Positions 33,200 through 41,928 of a DNA stretch of 64,000 nucleotides are shown one piece after another. Every line of letters begins with the position of its first letter. Within the stretch, counting starts at the first letter, position 1. A model generated the notes under the pieces. That model was given only the letters and a program-made list of their open reading frames with translations. It was not told where the DNA came from and ran no database searches. This DNA is from Nonomuraea cavernae (GTDB lineage: Bacteria; Actinomycetota; Actinomycetes; Streptosporangiales; Streptosporangiaceae). The stretch covers positions 372,001-436,000 of the forward strand of contig NZ_BMNH01000003.1 in the NCBI RefSeq assembly GCF_014646355.1. The letters run 5' to 3'. Made by a program: the position numbers and the translations under genes.

Positions 33200-34384
33200 A
33201 TGAAGCCGGACAGTCGGATTCGCGTCATGGAAATCATCGCCCGGCTGAACGTCGGCGGTCCCGCCACACAGGTGATGGGACTTTCCGAGCGCCTGAATTC
33301 CGAGGAGTTCGACCACCGCCTCTACACCGGCCACGTCGGCGACGACGAGGGTGACCACCTCGGTCTGAAGCGCTCCGACGTGCGGGTGCACCGCATCGCC
33401 GGCCTCGGCCGTTCCATCAGGCCCTCCGACGACGTCCGTGCCCTCACCGGGCTGGTGTCGGCCATGCGCGCCTTCCGCCCCCACGTCGTCCACACGCGGA
33501 CCGCGAAGGCCGGCGCGCTCGGACGGGTGGCCGCCAAGCTGGCGGGAGTGGGCTCGGCCGGCGTGCACGTCTTTCACGGTCACCTCCTCGACGGCTACTT
33601 CTCGGGCGCGAAGAGGGCGCTCTACGTGCGCTCGGAACGCCTCCTCGCGTCCATGTCCGACCGCCTGGTCACCGTGGGCGCCAAGGTCCGGGACGACCTG
33701 CTCGCCGCCGGCATCGGGCGGCCCGAGCAGTATGTCGTGATCCCTCCCGGTGTCCGGCTGGGCCCCGTGCCCGACCGCCTGACCGCCCGCCGCGAGCTCG
33801 GCCTGCCCGCCGACGCCCCCGTGGTCGCGTACGTCGGCCGTCTCACCCAGGTCAAGCGCCCCGACCGGTTCGTCGCCACGGCGAACACGATCCTCCAGCG
33901 GATGCCCGACTGCCGCTTCGTCATCTGCGGCGGCGGCGAGCTGCGCGACCAGGTGGCACGCGGTGTCGAACCCCTCCGGCACGCCTTCCACCTGCTGGGC
34001 TGGCGCAAGGACGTGGAGACGGTCTACGCGGCCGCCGACGTGGTCCTGCTGACCTCCGACAACGAGGGCACGCCGCTCACGCTCATCGAGGCCGCCATGG
34101 CCGGCACCCCGGCCGTCGCCACGCGGGTCGGCAGCGTCGCCGAGGTCGTCCAGGACCGCCGCACCGGGCTGCTCGCCGCGCCCGACGTGACGGAGCTGGC
34201 GGACCGCACGGTGCGGCTGCTCACCGACCCGGACCTCGCGCGCGCCCTGGGCGAGGCGGCCATCGCCTGGTCGAGCGCCGCGTTCGACGTGGACCGCCTC
34301 GTCGCCGACACCGAGGCCCTGTACCGATCGCTGGGCGGCCTGCGCCGGGATCGTCGTGTCACTACAGGAGGGAACGAAAGATGA
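33200..34384 (+). CDS. GT4 family glycosyltransferase
   Basis: 394-residue GT-B enzyme. The N-terminus RVMEIIARLNVGGPATQVMGL carries the GG acceptor motif, and VHTRTAKAGALGRVAAKLAG and VFHGHLLDGYFS resemble WbnK/WcoC-like enzymes. The donor half has VVAYVGRLTQVKRPDRFV, FVICGGGELRDQV, HLLGWRKDVETVYAAADVVLLTSDNEGTPLTLIEAAMAGTPAVATRVG. RBS GAGGAG sits 5 nt before the ATG. The stop overlaps the epimerase start (ATGA). It should add one sugar to the lipid-linked repeat unit; donor unknown. Confidence 0.88.
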   Translation: MKPDSRIRVMEIIARLNVGGPATQVMGLSERLNSEEFDHRLYTGHVGDDEGDHLGLKRSDVRVHRIAGLGRSIRPSDDVRALTGLVSAMRAFRPHVVHTRTAKAGALGRVAAKLAGVGSAGVHVFHGHLLDGYFSGAKRALYVRSERLLASMSDRLVTVGAKVRDDLLAAGIGRPEQYVVIPPGVRLGPVPDRLTARRELGLPADAPVVAYVGRLTQVKRPDRFVATANTILQRMPDCRFVICGGGELRDQVARGVEPLRHAFHLLGWRKDVETVYAAADVVLLTSDNEGTPLTLIEAAMAGTPAVATRVGSVAEVVQDRRTGLLAAPDVTELADRTVRLLTDPDLARALGEAAIAWSSAAFDVDRLVADTEALYRSLGGLRRDRRVTTGGNER

Positions 34385-35334
34385 AAGTCCTGGTAACCGG
34401 GGGCGCCGGCTTCATCGGCGCGAACCTGTGCAGGGCGCTCGCCTCCCGGCCGGAGATCCAGAGGGTCACCGCGCTGGACGACCTGAGCAGCGGGGATCTC
34501 GCCAACCTCGACGGCGTCGAGGCCGACTTCGTGCGGGGCAGCATCCTGGACGCGGAGCTGCTGACCCGGCTCGTGGCCGACACCACGACCGTCGTCCACC
34601 TCGCCGCGCGGCCCTCGGTGCCCCGCTCGCTGGCCGACCCGCTGACCTCGCACGACGTCAACGCCACCGGCACGCTGCGGGTGCTGGAGGCGTGCCGCGT
34701 CTCCGGCCCGCACGTGATCCTGGCCTCGTCGTCGTCGGTCTACGGCAACAGCGCGGAGCCGTACAAGCACGAGGACCTGCCCACCAGGCCGCTCAGCCCC
34801 TACGGCGTGAGCAAGCTGGCGACCGAGGCGTACGCGCTGGCCTACGCCTCCAGCTTCGGCCTGGACGTCCTGCCCTTCCGCTTCTTCAACGTCTACGGAC
34901 CGCTGCAGGCCGCCGACCACGCCTACGCGGCGGTCATCCCGTCGTTCGTGTCCAAGGCCATGGCGGGCGAGCTGGTGCCGATCTACGGCGACGGGCACCA
35001 GGCACGGGACTTCACCTTCGTGGGGTCGGTGACGGACGTCCTCGGGGAGGCGGTGGTGCGCCGGGTGACCAGCGCGAAGCCGGTCAACCTGGCCTTCGGC
35101 ACCCGGATCTCGCTGCTGGAGCTGAAGGACGTCCTCGGGTCGGTCCTCGGCCGGCCGGTCGAGGCCGCCTTCCTGCCGCCCCGCCTGGGCGACATCCGCG
35201 AGTCACAGGCGTCACCCGCGCTGCTGCGCCAGCTGTTTCCCGGTGTGCGCCCGGTGTCGCTGGAGGAGGGGCTGCGCAGGACCGTGGCCTGGTTCGAGAA
35301 GGCGGTGATCATGAGCGCCGGCAGTCAGGCCTGA
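34381..35334 (+). CDS. NAD-dependent sugar-nucleotide epimerase/dehydratase (GalE-like)
   Basis: 317 residues of the extended SDR family. The N-terminus KVLVTGGAGFIGANLCRAL binds NAD. VVHLAARPSVPRSLADP, ASSSSVYGNSAEPYKHED, the SPYGVSKLATE catalytic Tyr/Lys, RFFNVYGPLQAADHAYAAVIPSF and IYGDGHQARDFTFVGSVTDV resemble UDP-hexose 4-epimerases acting on N-acetylated sugars. The start overlaps the GT4 stop and has AGGAGGG 8 nt upstream, the best RBS in the operon. The substrate is likely a UDP-sugar that feeds the same polymer. Confidence 0.82.
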   Translation: MKVLVTGGAGFIGANLCRALASRPEIQRVTALDDLSSGDLANLDGVEADFVRGSILDAELLTRLVADTTTVVHLAARPSVPRSLADPLTSHDVNATGTLRVLEACRVSGPHVILASSSSVYGNSAEPYKHEDLPTRPLSPYGVSKLATEAYALAYASSFGLDVLPFRFFNVYGPLQAADHAYAAVIPSFVSKAMAGELVPIYGDGHQARDFTFVGSVTDVLGEAVVRRVTSAKPVNLAFGTRISLLELKDVLGSVLGRPVEAAFLPPRLGDIRESQASPALLRQLFPGVRPVSLEEGLRRTVAWFEKAVIMSAGSQA

Positions 35335-35389
35335 CCCCGTCCCTCTCCACCGCCAACGAACACGTTTTCACGCACCAATGGGGAAACTC

Positions 35390-36373
35390 GTGAGTAAAGC
35401 ATGCAAGTACCTGATCACGGGCGGCAGCGGATTCATCGGCTCACACCTGACCGACGCGTTGCTCGCCCGCGGTGACTCCGTCGTGATCCTCGACAACCTG
35501 TCGACCGGACGTCTCAGCAACCTGCGGCCGCATCCCGGCATGCGTTTCGTCCACGGGTCGATCCTGGACGAACTCATCGTCGACGAACTCGTCAACCAGT
35601 GCGACGTGGTCGTGCACCTGGCCGCAGCCGTCGGCGTCAAGCTGATCGTCGAGCAGCCGCTGCGGTGCCTCACGACCAACATCCGCGGCTCGGAGATCGT
35701 CATCGAGGCCGCGCACAGGTACCGCAAGAAGATCCTGATCGCCAGCACGAGCGAGATCTACGGCAAGAACTCGTTCGGAGCGCTGAGCGAGGACGCCGAC
35801 CGCATCCTCGGCAGCACCGGCGTCGTCCGCTGGGCCTACAGCACGGCGAAGTCCGTCGACGAGATCCTGGCCAACGCCTACCACGCCGAACGCGGCCTGC
35901 CCACGATCGTCGTCAGGCTCTTCAACACCGTGGGGCCACGGCAGAGCCCCGCCTACGGGATGGTCATCCCGCGCCTGGTGCGCCAGGCCCTGGCCGGCGA
36001 GCCGCTCACCGTCTTCGGCGACGGCACCCAGACCCGCTGCTTCGCCCATGTCACGGACGTCGTCGACGCCCTGATCGGGCTGCTCGGCAACGACGCGGCC
36101 GTCGGGCGGACGTTCAACATCGGCTCGGCCGACGAGGTGAGCATCCTCGAACTGGCGAAACTGGTCGTCGAGCACACCGCGTCCACGTCCGGGGTCGAAC
36201 TCGTTCCCTACCACGAGGCGTACCGGCAGGGCTTCGAGGACATGACCCGCAGGGTCCCCGACACGACGCGGATCCGCGAGCTCACCGGCTGGGTCCCGCG
36301 ACGCACGCTCGACGAGATCCTCACCGAGATCGTCGAGGAGGCCCGCGAGGAACTCGCGGCGGCGATGCGGTGA
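35390..36373 (+). CDS. NAD-dependent sugar-nucleotide epimerase/dehydratase
   Basis: 327-residue extended SDR. It has YLITGGSGFIGSHLTDALLA, VVHLAAAVGVKLIVEQPL, IASTSEIYGKNSFGALSED, WAYSTAKSVDEILA with the catalytic Tyr/Lys, RLFNTVGPRQSPAYGMVIPR and VFGDGTQTRCFAHVTDVVDAL. The pattern is near UDP-glucuronate decarboxylase and GDP-mannose dehydratase-like proteins, but the exact reaction is unclear. The GTG at 35390 (GGGGA 6 nt upstream) is preferred; the ATG four codons earlier has no RBS. The stop overlaps the initiating transferase start by 4 bp. Confidence 0.8.
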   Translation: MSKACKYLITGGSGFIGSHLTDALLARGDSVVILDNLSTGRLSNLRPHPGMRFVHGSILDELIVDELVNQCDVVVHLAAAVGVKLIVEQPLRCLTTNIRGSEIVIEAAHRYRKKILIASTSEIYGKNSFGALSEDADRILGSTGVVRWAYSTAKSVDEILANAYHAERGLPTIVVRLFNTVGPRQSPAYGMVIPRLVRQALAGEPLTVFGDGTQTRCFAHVTDVVDALIGLLGNDAAVGRTFNIGSADEVSILELAKLVVEHTASTSGVELVPYHEAYRQGFEDMTRRVPDTTRIRELTGWVPRRTLDEILTEIVEEAREELAAAMR

Positions 36374-37410
36374 GCGGCGCATACGCGCTGGCCGCCGGCT
36401 CGGTGGCCTGCCTGTTCAGCGTCACCGCCGCGGTCCCGCTGAAGCACCTGGCACTGCGGTGGGGGTTCACCGACCGCCCCGGCGGGCACAAGCGGCATCT
36501 CCGCCCGACTCCGTACCTGGGCGGCATCGCGATCACGCTGGCCACGGTGCTGCCCGCCATGGCCGCGCTCGGCTTCGCCGACCAGCGGATCACCGCCATC
36601 CTGCTGGCCGCCACGGCGGTGGCCCTGCTCGGGCTCATCGACGACATCGCGTCGCTGCCGGCGCTCACCAGGCTGACCGTGGAGACCGTGTCGGCCATCG
36701 GCGTCGTGCTCGCCGGAGTCGAGATCACCGTGACCGGCGCGTGGCCGGACGGCGTGATCACGGTGATCTGGATCGTCGTGCTGACCAACTCCTTCAACCT
36801 GCTGGACAACATGGACGGCTCGCTCGGGGCCGTCGCCACGGTCAGCGCCGCCTTCCTCGCGGGCGCCGCGTTCCTGCTCGACCAGCCCGCCCTGGCCCTG
36901 CTCCTGATCGTGCTGGCCGGCGCGGCGCTGGGCTTCCTGCCGCACAACTGGTCGCCGGCGCGGATGTTCATGGGCGACGCCGGGTCGCTGTTCATCGGCT
37001 TCGTCCTCACCTGCTCGGCGGTCGCCCTGAGCACGGGGCGGGGCCCCGGCACGGCGGTCGCCGGGCTGCTGCTGACCACCTTCGTCGCGACCGTCGACAC
37101 CGGCGTGGTGTTCCTGTCCCGGCTGCGCGCCGGGCGCTCGCCGCTGACGGGCGGCACCGACCACGTCTCGCACCGGCTCCGGCGCCTCGGCTTCGACGCC
37201 CGCTCGGTCGCCCTGCTGCTCGCCCTGACCGCCGCGTTCGCCGGCGCGCTCCTCGCCGCCATGGTCCTCGGCTGGGTGCCTGCGCTGAGCGCCGCCATCG
37301 TCGCGGCCGGCACCGCGATCGGCCTCATCACCCTGCTGCTGAGCGTGAACGCCGACGTGCCGCACCGTCCTGTCGAGAACCCTCCACGAATCCGTGAAAG
37401 GCGGCGATGA
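36370..37410 (+). CDS. WecA/MraY-type polyprenyl-phosphate sugar-1-phosphate transferase
   Basis: 346-residue membrane enzyme with about 10-11 helices that links the first sugar phosphate to undecaprenyl phosphate. Family motifs are DRPGGHKRHLRPTPYLGGIAI near the N-terminus, LLGLIDD (the DD pair), NSFNLLDNMDGSLG, ARMFMGDAGSLFIGF and TDHVSHRLRRLGF, the last giving the HxxHRL-like loop. WecA and actinobacterial homologues use UDP-GlcNAc, so HexNAc-1-P is expected. GTG overlaps the epimerase stop (GTGA). Its position just before the tyrosine autokinase fits the start of repeat-unit assembly. Confidence 0.88.
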   Translation: MSGAYALAAGSVACLFSVTAAVPLKHLALRWGFTDRPGGHKRHLRPTPYLGGIAITLATVLPAMAALGFADQRITAILLAATAVALLGLIDDIASLPALTRLTVETVSAIGVVLAGVEITVTGAWPDGVITVIWIVVLTNSFNLLDNMDGSLGAVATVSAAFLAGAAFLLDQPALALLLIVLAGAALGFLPHNWSPARMFMGDAGSLFIGFVLTCSAVALSTGRGPGTAVAGLLLTTFVATVDTGVVFLSRLRAGRSPLTGGTDHVSHRLRRLGFDARSVALLLALTAAFAGALLAAMVLGWVPALSAAIVAAGTAIGLITLLLSVNADVPHRPVENPPRIRERRR

Positions 37411-38788
37411 TCAGGTGGACCTGCTCTCCCTGGTACGGCTCGCACGTAAGAACTGGATGCTCATCTTCCTGTCGCTGATCATCTCGGTAGGCGCCGCGCT
37501 GGTCGTGACCGCGAACATGCCGCCCAAGTACGTCGCGACGATCACCATGCTGTTCTCCAGTTACGACAAGCAGGGCGCGTTCTCGCCCGCCTATCAGGTG
37601 GGCACCCTGTCGCAGGGCGTGCAGTCCTACGCGACGCTGCTGACCAGCCGACGGCTCGTCAGCGAGATCGCCACGGGCGACGAGATCCCGCGCCTGCAGG
37701 CCAGGATCACAGCCGAGGTCGTCCCCGGCACGGTGCTGCTCCGCGCGATGGTCAGCGACGCCGATCCCAACCGTGCCGCGGCGCTGGCCAACGCCCTGGG
37801 CGCCAAGTTCGCCAAGCTGATCGACCAGATCGAGCGGCCGACCCCCACCAGCAGGCCGACCGTCAAGGTCACCGTGGTGGATCAGGCGGAGGTGCCCCAG
37901 AAACCGGTCAGCCCCGTGCCGCTGCTCAACCTCCTGATCGCCGTGCTGGTCGCGCTGGTCGCCTCGATCAGCGCGCTCATCCTGCGCGAACGCCTGGACA
38001 CCACGATCAAGACCTCCGACGTGCTGCAGCGGACGTCGGAGAGCTCCACGCTGGGCATCATCGGCTATGAGAGGGACGCGCGGCGCCACCCGCTGATCGT
38101 CCGGCGCGACGGCCGGTCGTCCCGCGCGGAGGCGTTCCGCTCGCTCCGCACCAACCTGCAGTTCATCGGGGTCGACCGGCAGCCCAAGTCGCTCGTGATC
38201 ACCAGCTGCCTGCCGAACGAGGGCAAGTCCTCGACCTCCTCCAACCTCGCGATCACCCTGGCCCAGACCGGCTGGCGGGTGCTCCTGGTCGACGGAGACC
38301 TGCGCCGCCCGCGCATTCCCGACTACCTGGGCATCGAGGGCGGGATCGGCCTGACGGACGTGCTGATCGGCAGGGCCCGGCTGGCCGATGTGATCCAGAC
38401 CTGGGGCGAGCCGAGCCTGCACGTGCTGCCGAGCGGCCAGACCCCGCCGAACCCGAGCGAGCTGCTCGGCTCGCAGGGCATGCGCCAGGTGCTCGACGAA
38501 CTCACGGACGCCTTCGACATCGTGATCTTCGACGCGCCGCCGCTGCTGCCCGTCACCGACGCCGCGACGCTCGCCGCGATCTGCGACGGGGTGATGCTCG
38601 TCGCGCGCTACGGCAAGACCCGGCAGGAGCACATCCTGCGGGCCACGGAGCAACTGTCGTCGATCAACGCGCGCATCGTGGGAACGGTGCTCAACTTCGT
38701 GCCCGCCAAGTCCAGCCGCTACGACGGCTACGGATACGGCTACGGGTACGAGACCAAGTCCGAGGCGAAGGCCCCGGTCACCGCGTGA
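37394..38788 (+). CDS. Wzc-type tyrosine autokinase with chain-length domain
   Basis: 464 residues. An N-terminal Wzz-like part has membrane helices at about 20-40 (WMLIFLSLIISVGAALVVTA) and 175-195 (LLNLLIAVLVALVASISALIL) flanking an extracytoplasmic loop. The cytoplasmic BY-kinase follows: Walker A CLPNEGKSSTSSN, Walker A' LLVDGDLRRP, Walker B VIFDAPPLLPVTDA. A C-terminal tyrosine cluster YDGYGYGYGYETK (five tyrosines) is the autophosphorylation tail. It controls polymer length and export with Wzy. Start GTG 37394 overlaps the upstream gene by 17 bp; GTG 37415 is an alternative. Its 3' end overlaps the convergent phosphatase gene by 11 bp. Confidence 0.9.
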   Translation: MKGGDDQVDLLSLVRLARKNWMLIFLSLIISVGAALVVTANMPPKYVATITMLFSSYDKQGAFSPAYQVGTLSQGVQSYATLLTSRRLVSEIATGDEIPRLQARITAEVVPGTVLLRAMVSDADPNRAAALANALGAKFAKLIDQIERPTPTSRPTVKVTVVDQAEVPQKPVSPVPLLNLLIAVLVALVASISALILRERLDTTIKTSDVLQRTSESSTLGIIGYERDARRHPLIVRRDGRSSRAEAFRSLRTNLQFIGVDRQPKSLVITSCLPNEGKSSTSSNLAITLAQTGWRVLLVDGDLRRPRIPDYLGIEGGIGLTDVLIGRARLADVIQTWGEPSLHVLPSGQTPPNPSELLGSQGMRQVLDELTDAFDIVIFDAPPLLPVTDAATLAAICDGVMLVARYGKTRQEHILRATEQLSSINARIVGTVLNFVPAKSSRYDGYGYGYGYETKSEAKAPVTA

Positions 38789-39362
38789 ACAAGTGGAGCG
38801 GGGCCTCGATCGCCTGGGCGATCCGCCGCCCCGCCTTCCGGTAGGCCCAGCGCGAGCCGCCGAACGGGTCCGCGATGTCGGGCTGGTCCACCCGGACCAG
38901 CCCGCGCAGCGCCCGCGCCTCCTCGACGAGCGTGTGCGCGCGCCGCACGGGGTCACGGGGGCGAATGACGGCCGCGTCGGTGAGCGCCTGGCTCAGCGTG
39001 CCGAACTCGGCGATGGTGAAGGTACGCGCGGCCGCCGCGGGGCACATCCCGACCGACTCGGCCCGGTGCGCGGTGGTGGCCGTCAGCACGAGGTCGGCGT
39101 CCGCCATCAGCGCCGGGGTCAACGGCCGGGAGACGAAACCGCCGGGCTCGCCGCCCATGCGCAGCAGCAGCCGCCGTACGGGCTCGGCCATCGGCCTGCC
39201 GGGCTCGGCCCGCACTCCCGCGCTCGACACCAGGAACGGCGGGCCGAGGACCGACCGGGCCAGCCGCTCGGCGAGCGGGGAGCGGCAGATGTTGGCCGTG
39301 CAGACGAACAGGATGCGAAACCCGGCCCGCGATGACGGCAGGGCGTCCCCCGTACCTTCCAT
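38778..39362 (-). CDS. Low-molecular-weight protein tyrosine phosphatase (Wzb-like)
   Basis: 194 residues. The P-loop CTANICRS lies near residue 21 in FRILFVCTANICRSPLAERL and provides the nucleophilic Cys and the Arg. The general acid Asp is in QPDIADPFGGS near the C-terminus. The protein is longer than the usual 150 residues by a central insert around TATTAHRAESVGMCPAAAAR. It should remove phosphates from the tyrosine tail of the adjacent autokinase. Both genes point at each other and overlap by 11 bp at their 3' ends. It lies 60 bp downstream of the DUF4012 gene on the same strand. Confidence 0.88.
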   Translation of the reverse strand: MEGTGDALPSSRAGFRILFVCTANICRSPLAERLARSVLGPPFLVSSAGVRAEPGRPMAEPVRRLLLRMGGEPGGFVSRPLTPALMADADLVLTATTAHRAESVGMCPAAAARTFTIAEFGTLSQALTDAAVIRPRDPVRRAHTLVEEARALRGLVRVDQPDIADPFGGSRWAYRKAGRRIAQAIEAPLHLFTR

Positions 39363-39422
39363 GGGGGCGACGGTAGGACGCCCGGTCCGGTCGCCTGCCT
39401 CGGCACGCCGGACTTTGCCGTT

Positions 39423-41198
39423 CTATCGGTCCTCTTGACCCGCGCCGAAGGCGCAGCCGTCCGGATTCTCGATGATCTGGGTCCGCTGCGGATGGACCAG
39501 GGGCTGCACCGGCACACGCGGCGGCGCCGCCGTGACCGGCTCCAGCATCAGGAACTCCAGCGTCCTCGTCTGCCGGGGACCCAGCTCCAGCATGGTCGAG
39601 TAGACCGGGTGGGACCGTTCGACCTCCCGGAAGAGGTTCGCGGGCTTACCGTCGATCTTCATGCCGCCGCTCTTCGAGCCGACCGAGGCGAACAGCGAGA
39701 CCCACAGCAGGTTGGACCCCCGGGCGTGGTGACGGTTCGGGGAGTCGAGCCGGCCGGAGGCGTAGGGGGCCAGCTTCCCGCGCGGCACGTCGTTGAAGAG
39801 GCCGACCCGTACCCGGCTGACGCGGGTCCCGTCGGCGCGGCAGGGCCCCAGCTCGTACTCGAGCGAGCGCTTCAGGTAGTAGTCGAGCTTGTTGCCGCCC
39901 GAATTGTTGACCACCAGCCCGGCGAACGGTTCCGGCCGCCGCGGCAGCTCGCCGGCGAGCGGGGTGGCCGCCAGCCGCTTCTGCTCCGCGTCCCTGCGGC
40001 TCCAGATCTGGATCCGCCGCTCCTCCGCGATCCGGGACAGGGTGGACATCAGGGCCGCCGGGTCGATGCTGGCTCTGGGCAGGGCCTCGCTGACGGCGGT
40101 GGCGATCGTGATGAGAAACCTCTTGCGCGCCCACTGGTTCGAGAAGCGCTCGTAGGCGGTGCGCTCGGTGAGGTCGATGACGTTGTCCGCGGTCACCTTC
40201 TCTCCACCGGGCAGGGTGACCGGCCCGATCAGCTGGAGAAGGTAGGACAGGCCGACCGGGTCCGTCGCGATCGCGCCGTCCAGGCGCTGGTGCGTCTGGC
40301 GTTCCCACAGCGCGGTCCAGGTGCGCGCGGCGTACGGGAAGTGCGGCGAGAGGTTGGAGTTGGCCAGCAGGTAGAGGGGGCTCTCGCCGTAACGCGAGCG
40401 GAACGCGCGGCCGTGGTCGACGACCGGGCGGGAGATCGGCTCAAGGCCGCTGTTGGCGGCGAGCCGTTCGATGCCGAACTTCCCGCGGTCGGTCTTGAGA
40501 ATGCCGAACGCGCCGACGAGGCCGCCGGTGCCGCGAGCCTCGGCGTTGGTCTGGAAGCCGAGGAAGTAGCGGCGCGGGCCGTCGTTTCCCAGCATCGGCG
40601 GTAGCAGGGCGCCGGCGTCGGCCGCGAGGTCGAGCCAGCCACTGAGCCGGTCGACCTCGTGCAGCGCGGTGCCGCGGGCCGCGTCCAGCGTCGCCAGGCC
40701 GGTGTCCGCCGGGGTGGCCGCCAGCCGGGCCCGCGCCGCGGCGATCCGGCCGGCGGCGGTGTCCAGCGTGGGCGCCGCGGCCTCGAGGTGGGGCAGAAAC
40801 TCGTGTATGTCGCCCATGGCGAACCCGCCGGACGCCATCAGCTTCGCGCCGGCCCCGTGGACGTCGGTCAGCACCTCGGTCAGCTCGGCCGCCGCCTCGG
40901 CCAGCCCCCGGACGGTGGTCGCGCCGTCTCCGACGACGGGGGAGCGGGAGATCAGCGACCAGTCGGGGCCGCTGGTGAGGCGGAGCGCCTCGTGCGCGTG
41001 CAGACGCGCCCGCGCGAGCGCCTCTCCCAGCTGCCGGGGCTCGCTCTCTCGCATCCCGGCCAGGATGTCCTTGGTGGCCTGGAGCTCGACCTGCACGTTA
41101 CGGCCGAGGTACGCCGACCAGCCACCGGCCGCCACGAGGCCGGCGGCTGGAACCAGCAGGCCGAACGTGACGAACCGGCGGCGCTTGTCAGCTCGCAC
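39423..41198 (-). CDS. DUF4012 membrane-anchored protein
   Basis: 591 residues with one N-terminal helix (RFVTFGLLVPAAGLVAAGGW) and a large outer part. DUF4012 landmarks are YFLGFQTNAEARGTGGLVGAFGIL near residue 210, LLANSNLSPHFPYAARTWTALWE, GAIATDPVGLSYLLQLIGPVTLPGG and NVIDLTERTAYERF. The family is common near actinobacterial surface-polysaccharide genes and is structurally reminiscent of LCP ligase-type proteins, but no reaction is established. The GTG start lies inside the end of the LPXTG gene (11-bp overlap), so the two are translationally coupled. Attachment of polymer to the wall is a possible role (inference). Confidence 0.82.
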   Translation of the reverse strand: MRADKRRRFVTFGLLVPAAGLVAAGGWSAYLGRNVQVELQATKDILAGMRESEPRQLGEALARARLHAHEALRLTSGPDWSLISRSPVVGDGATTVRGLAEAAAELTEVLTDVHGAGAKLMASGGFAMGDIHEFLPHLEAAAPTLDTAAGRIAAARARLAATPADTGLATLDAARGTALHEVDRLSGWLDLAADAGALLPPMLGNDGPRRYFLGFQTNAEARGTGGLVGAFGILKTDRGKFGIERLAANSGLEPISRPVVDHGRAFRSRYGESPLYLLANSNLSPHFPYAARTWTALWERQTHQRLDGAIATDPVGLSYLLQLIGPVTLPGGEKVTADNVIDLTERTAYERFSNQWARKRFLITIATAVSEALPRASIDPAALMSTLSRIAEERRIQIWSRRDAEQKRLAATPLAGELPRRPEPFAGLVVNNSGGNKLDYYLKRSLEYELGPCRADGTRVSRVRVGLFNDVPRGKLAPYASGRLDSPNRHHARGSNLLWVSLFASVGSKSGGMKIDGKPANLFREVERSHPVYSTMLELGPRQTRTLEFLMLEPVTAAPPRVPVQPLVHPQRTQIIENPDGCAFGAGQEDR

Positions 41199-41616
41199 TG
41201 GACGATCGGCGACGCCGTACCGCGATCATGGTTCCGGAGGCTCCCAGGAACAGCATTCCCGCACCGATCGCCGCCAGGGTCTGCACCGGCGCTCCCGTCA
41301 TCGGCAGCTCGGCCCCGCTCTTCTCCCCGCAGGCTCCGCCGGAGCAGCCTCCGCGCCTCCAGTAGCGGTTGCGGTCCAGGTCGTCGACCTCGACGAAGAC
41401 CTCAACGTCGGTGCGGGACTCGATGTGCCCGTCGGTGTCGGTGTCGGAGTCGGTCTCGGCGTGCTGGTCGGGTTTGGGCGGGTAGGGGAACGGACTCGGA
41501 TCCAGCGTGGAGGCGGTCCGGGCGGCCGAGGCCATCGCCGTTCCGGAGGACGCGAACGTGATCCCGCCCGCGGCGGCCATCGCGACGAGAATAGGTACCG
41601 TGATTCTTCCAGCCAT
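41188..41616 (-). CDS. Small LPXTG-type surface protein
   Basis: 142 residues. A signal sequence (TVPILVAMAAAGGITFASSG) ends near AMA. An acidic stretch with DTDTDGH and VEVFVEVDDLD follows, then a CSGGACG cysteine pair. The C-terminus is a sortase sorting signal: LPMTG at about residue 106, a hydrophobic helix (TLAAIGAGMLFLGASGTMIAV) and RRRR. It should be linked to the cell wall by a sortase encoded elsewhere. It is the first gene of the unit with DUF4012 and the phosphatase. A perfect 21-bp palindrome lies 124 bp upstream. Confidence 0.8.
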   Translation of the reverse strand: MAGRITVPILVAMAAAGGITFASSGTAMASAARTASTLDPSPFPYPPKPDQHAETDSDTDTDGHIESRTDVEVFVEVDDLDRNRYWRRGGCSGGACGEKSGAELPMTGAPVQTLAAIGAGMLFLGASGTMIAVRRRRSSSAS

Positions 41617-41928
41617 GTCAGACTCCCCCGTGACGGTGTTCGGGCCTCAGAACATTCGCCCGGAATGATGGCGAGTGTTCACCCGAAACCGTTCTATGTG
41701 TCCGGAGGCGCGGTGCTTCAGGGGGCGCACACGCCTTACCGAATGATCACTGATCATTCGCCGGAGGTTGACGATCGCTTCGCGGCCGCGGGCCGACGGG
41801 GATCAGCCAGGTCGCGGGGCAGGCCCGGCCGCTCTCGCGGCGATGTCGATGTGAGAGGCTAGCGCGTCGGCTGGACGGCCGTCCGGCAACACGCCCAACG
41901 AGCACGGAGATCGCGGCGCCCGCCGCCG
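41617..41928. other. Intergenic region upstream of the LPXTG gene
   Basis: 312 bp between the LuxR-type gene and the LPXTG gene, both on the - strand. It contains the CGAATGATCA palindrome at 41740-41760 and a short GGACGGCCGTCC palindrome near 41872. No gene is evident. Confidence 0.55.
41740..41760. promoter_or_regulatory. Perfect 21-bp palindromic operator candidate
   Basis: CGAATGATCA and TGATCATTCG flank a single C. The arms are 10 bp and perfectly complementary, and the site is AT-rich in a GC-rich background. It sits upstream of the LPXTG/DUF4012/phosphatase unit and downstream of a stand-alone LuxR-type HTH gene. Binding protein unknown. Confidence 0.6.

Noticed and set aside
41101-41115. 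A further GGCAAGGACAT-like box inside the DUF4012 gene (- strand, CCAAGGACATCC)
   Set aside because: It lies in coding sequence with no box 2 at 68-69 nt and no start codon downstream; a chance match.
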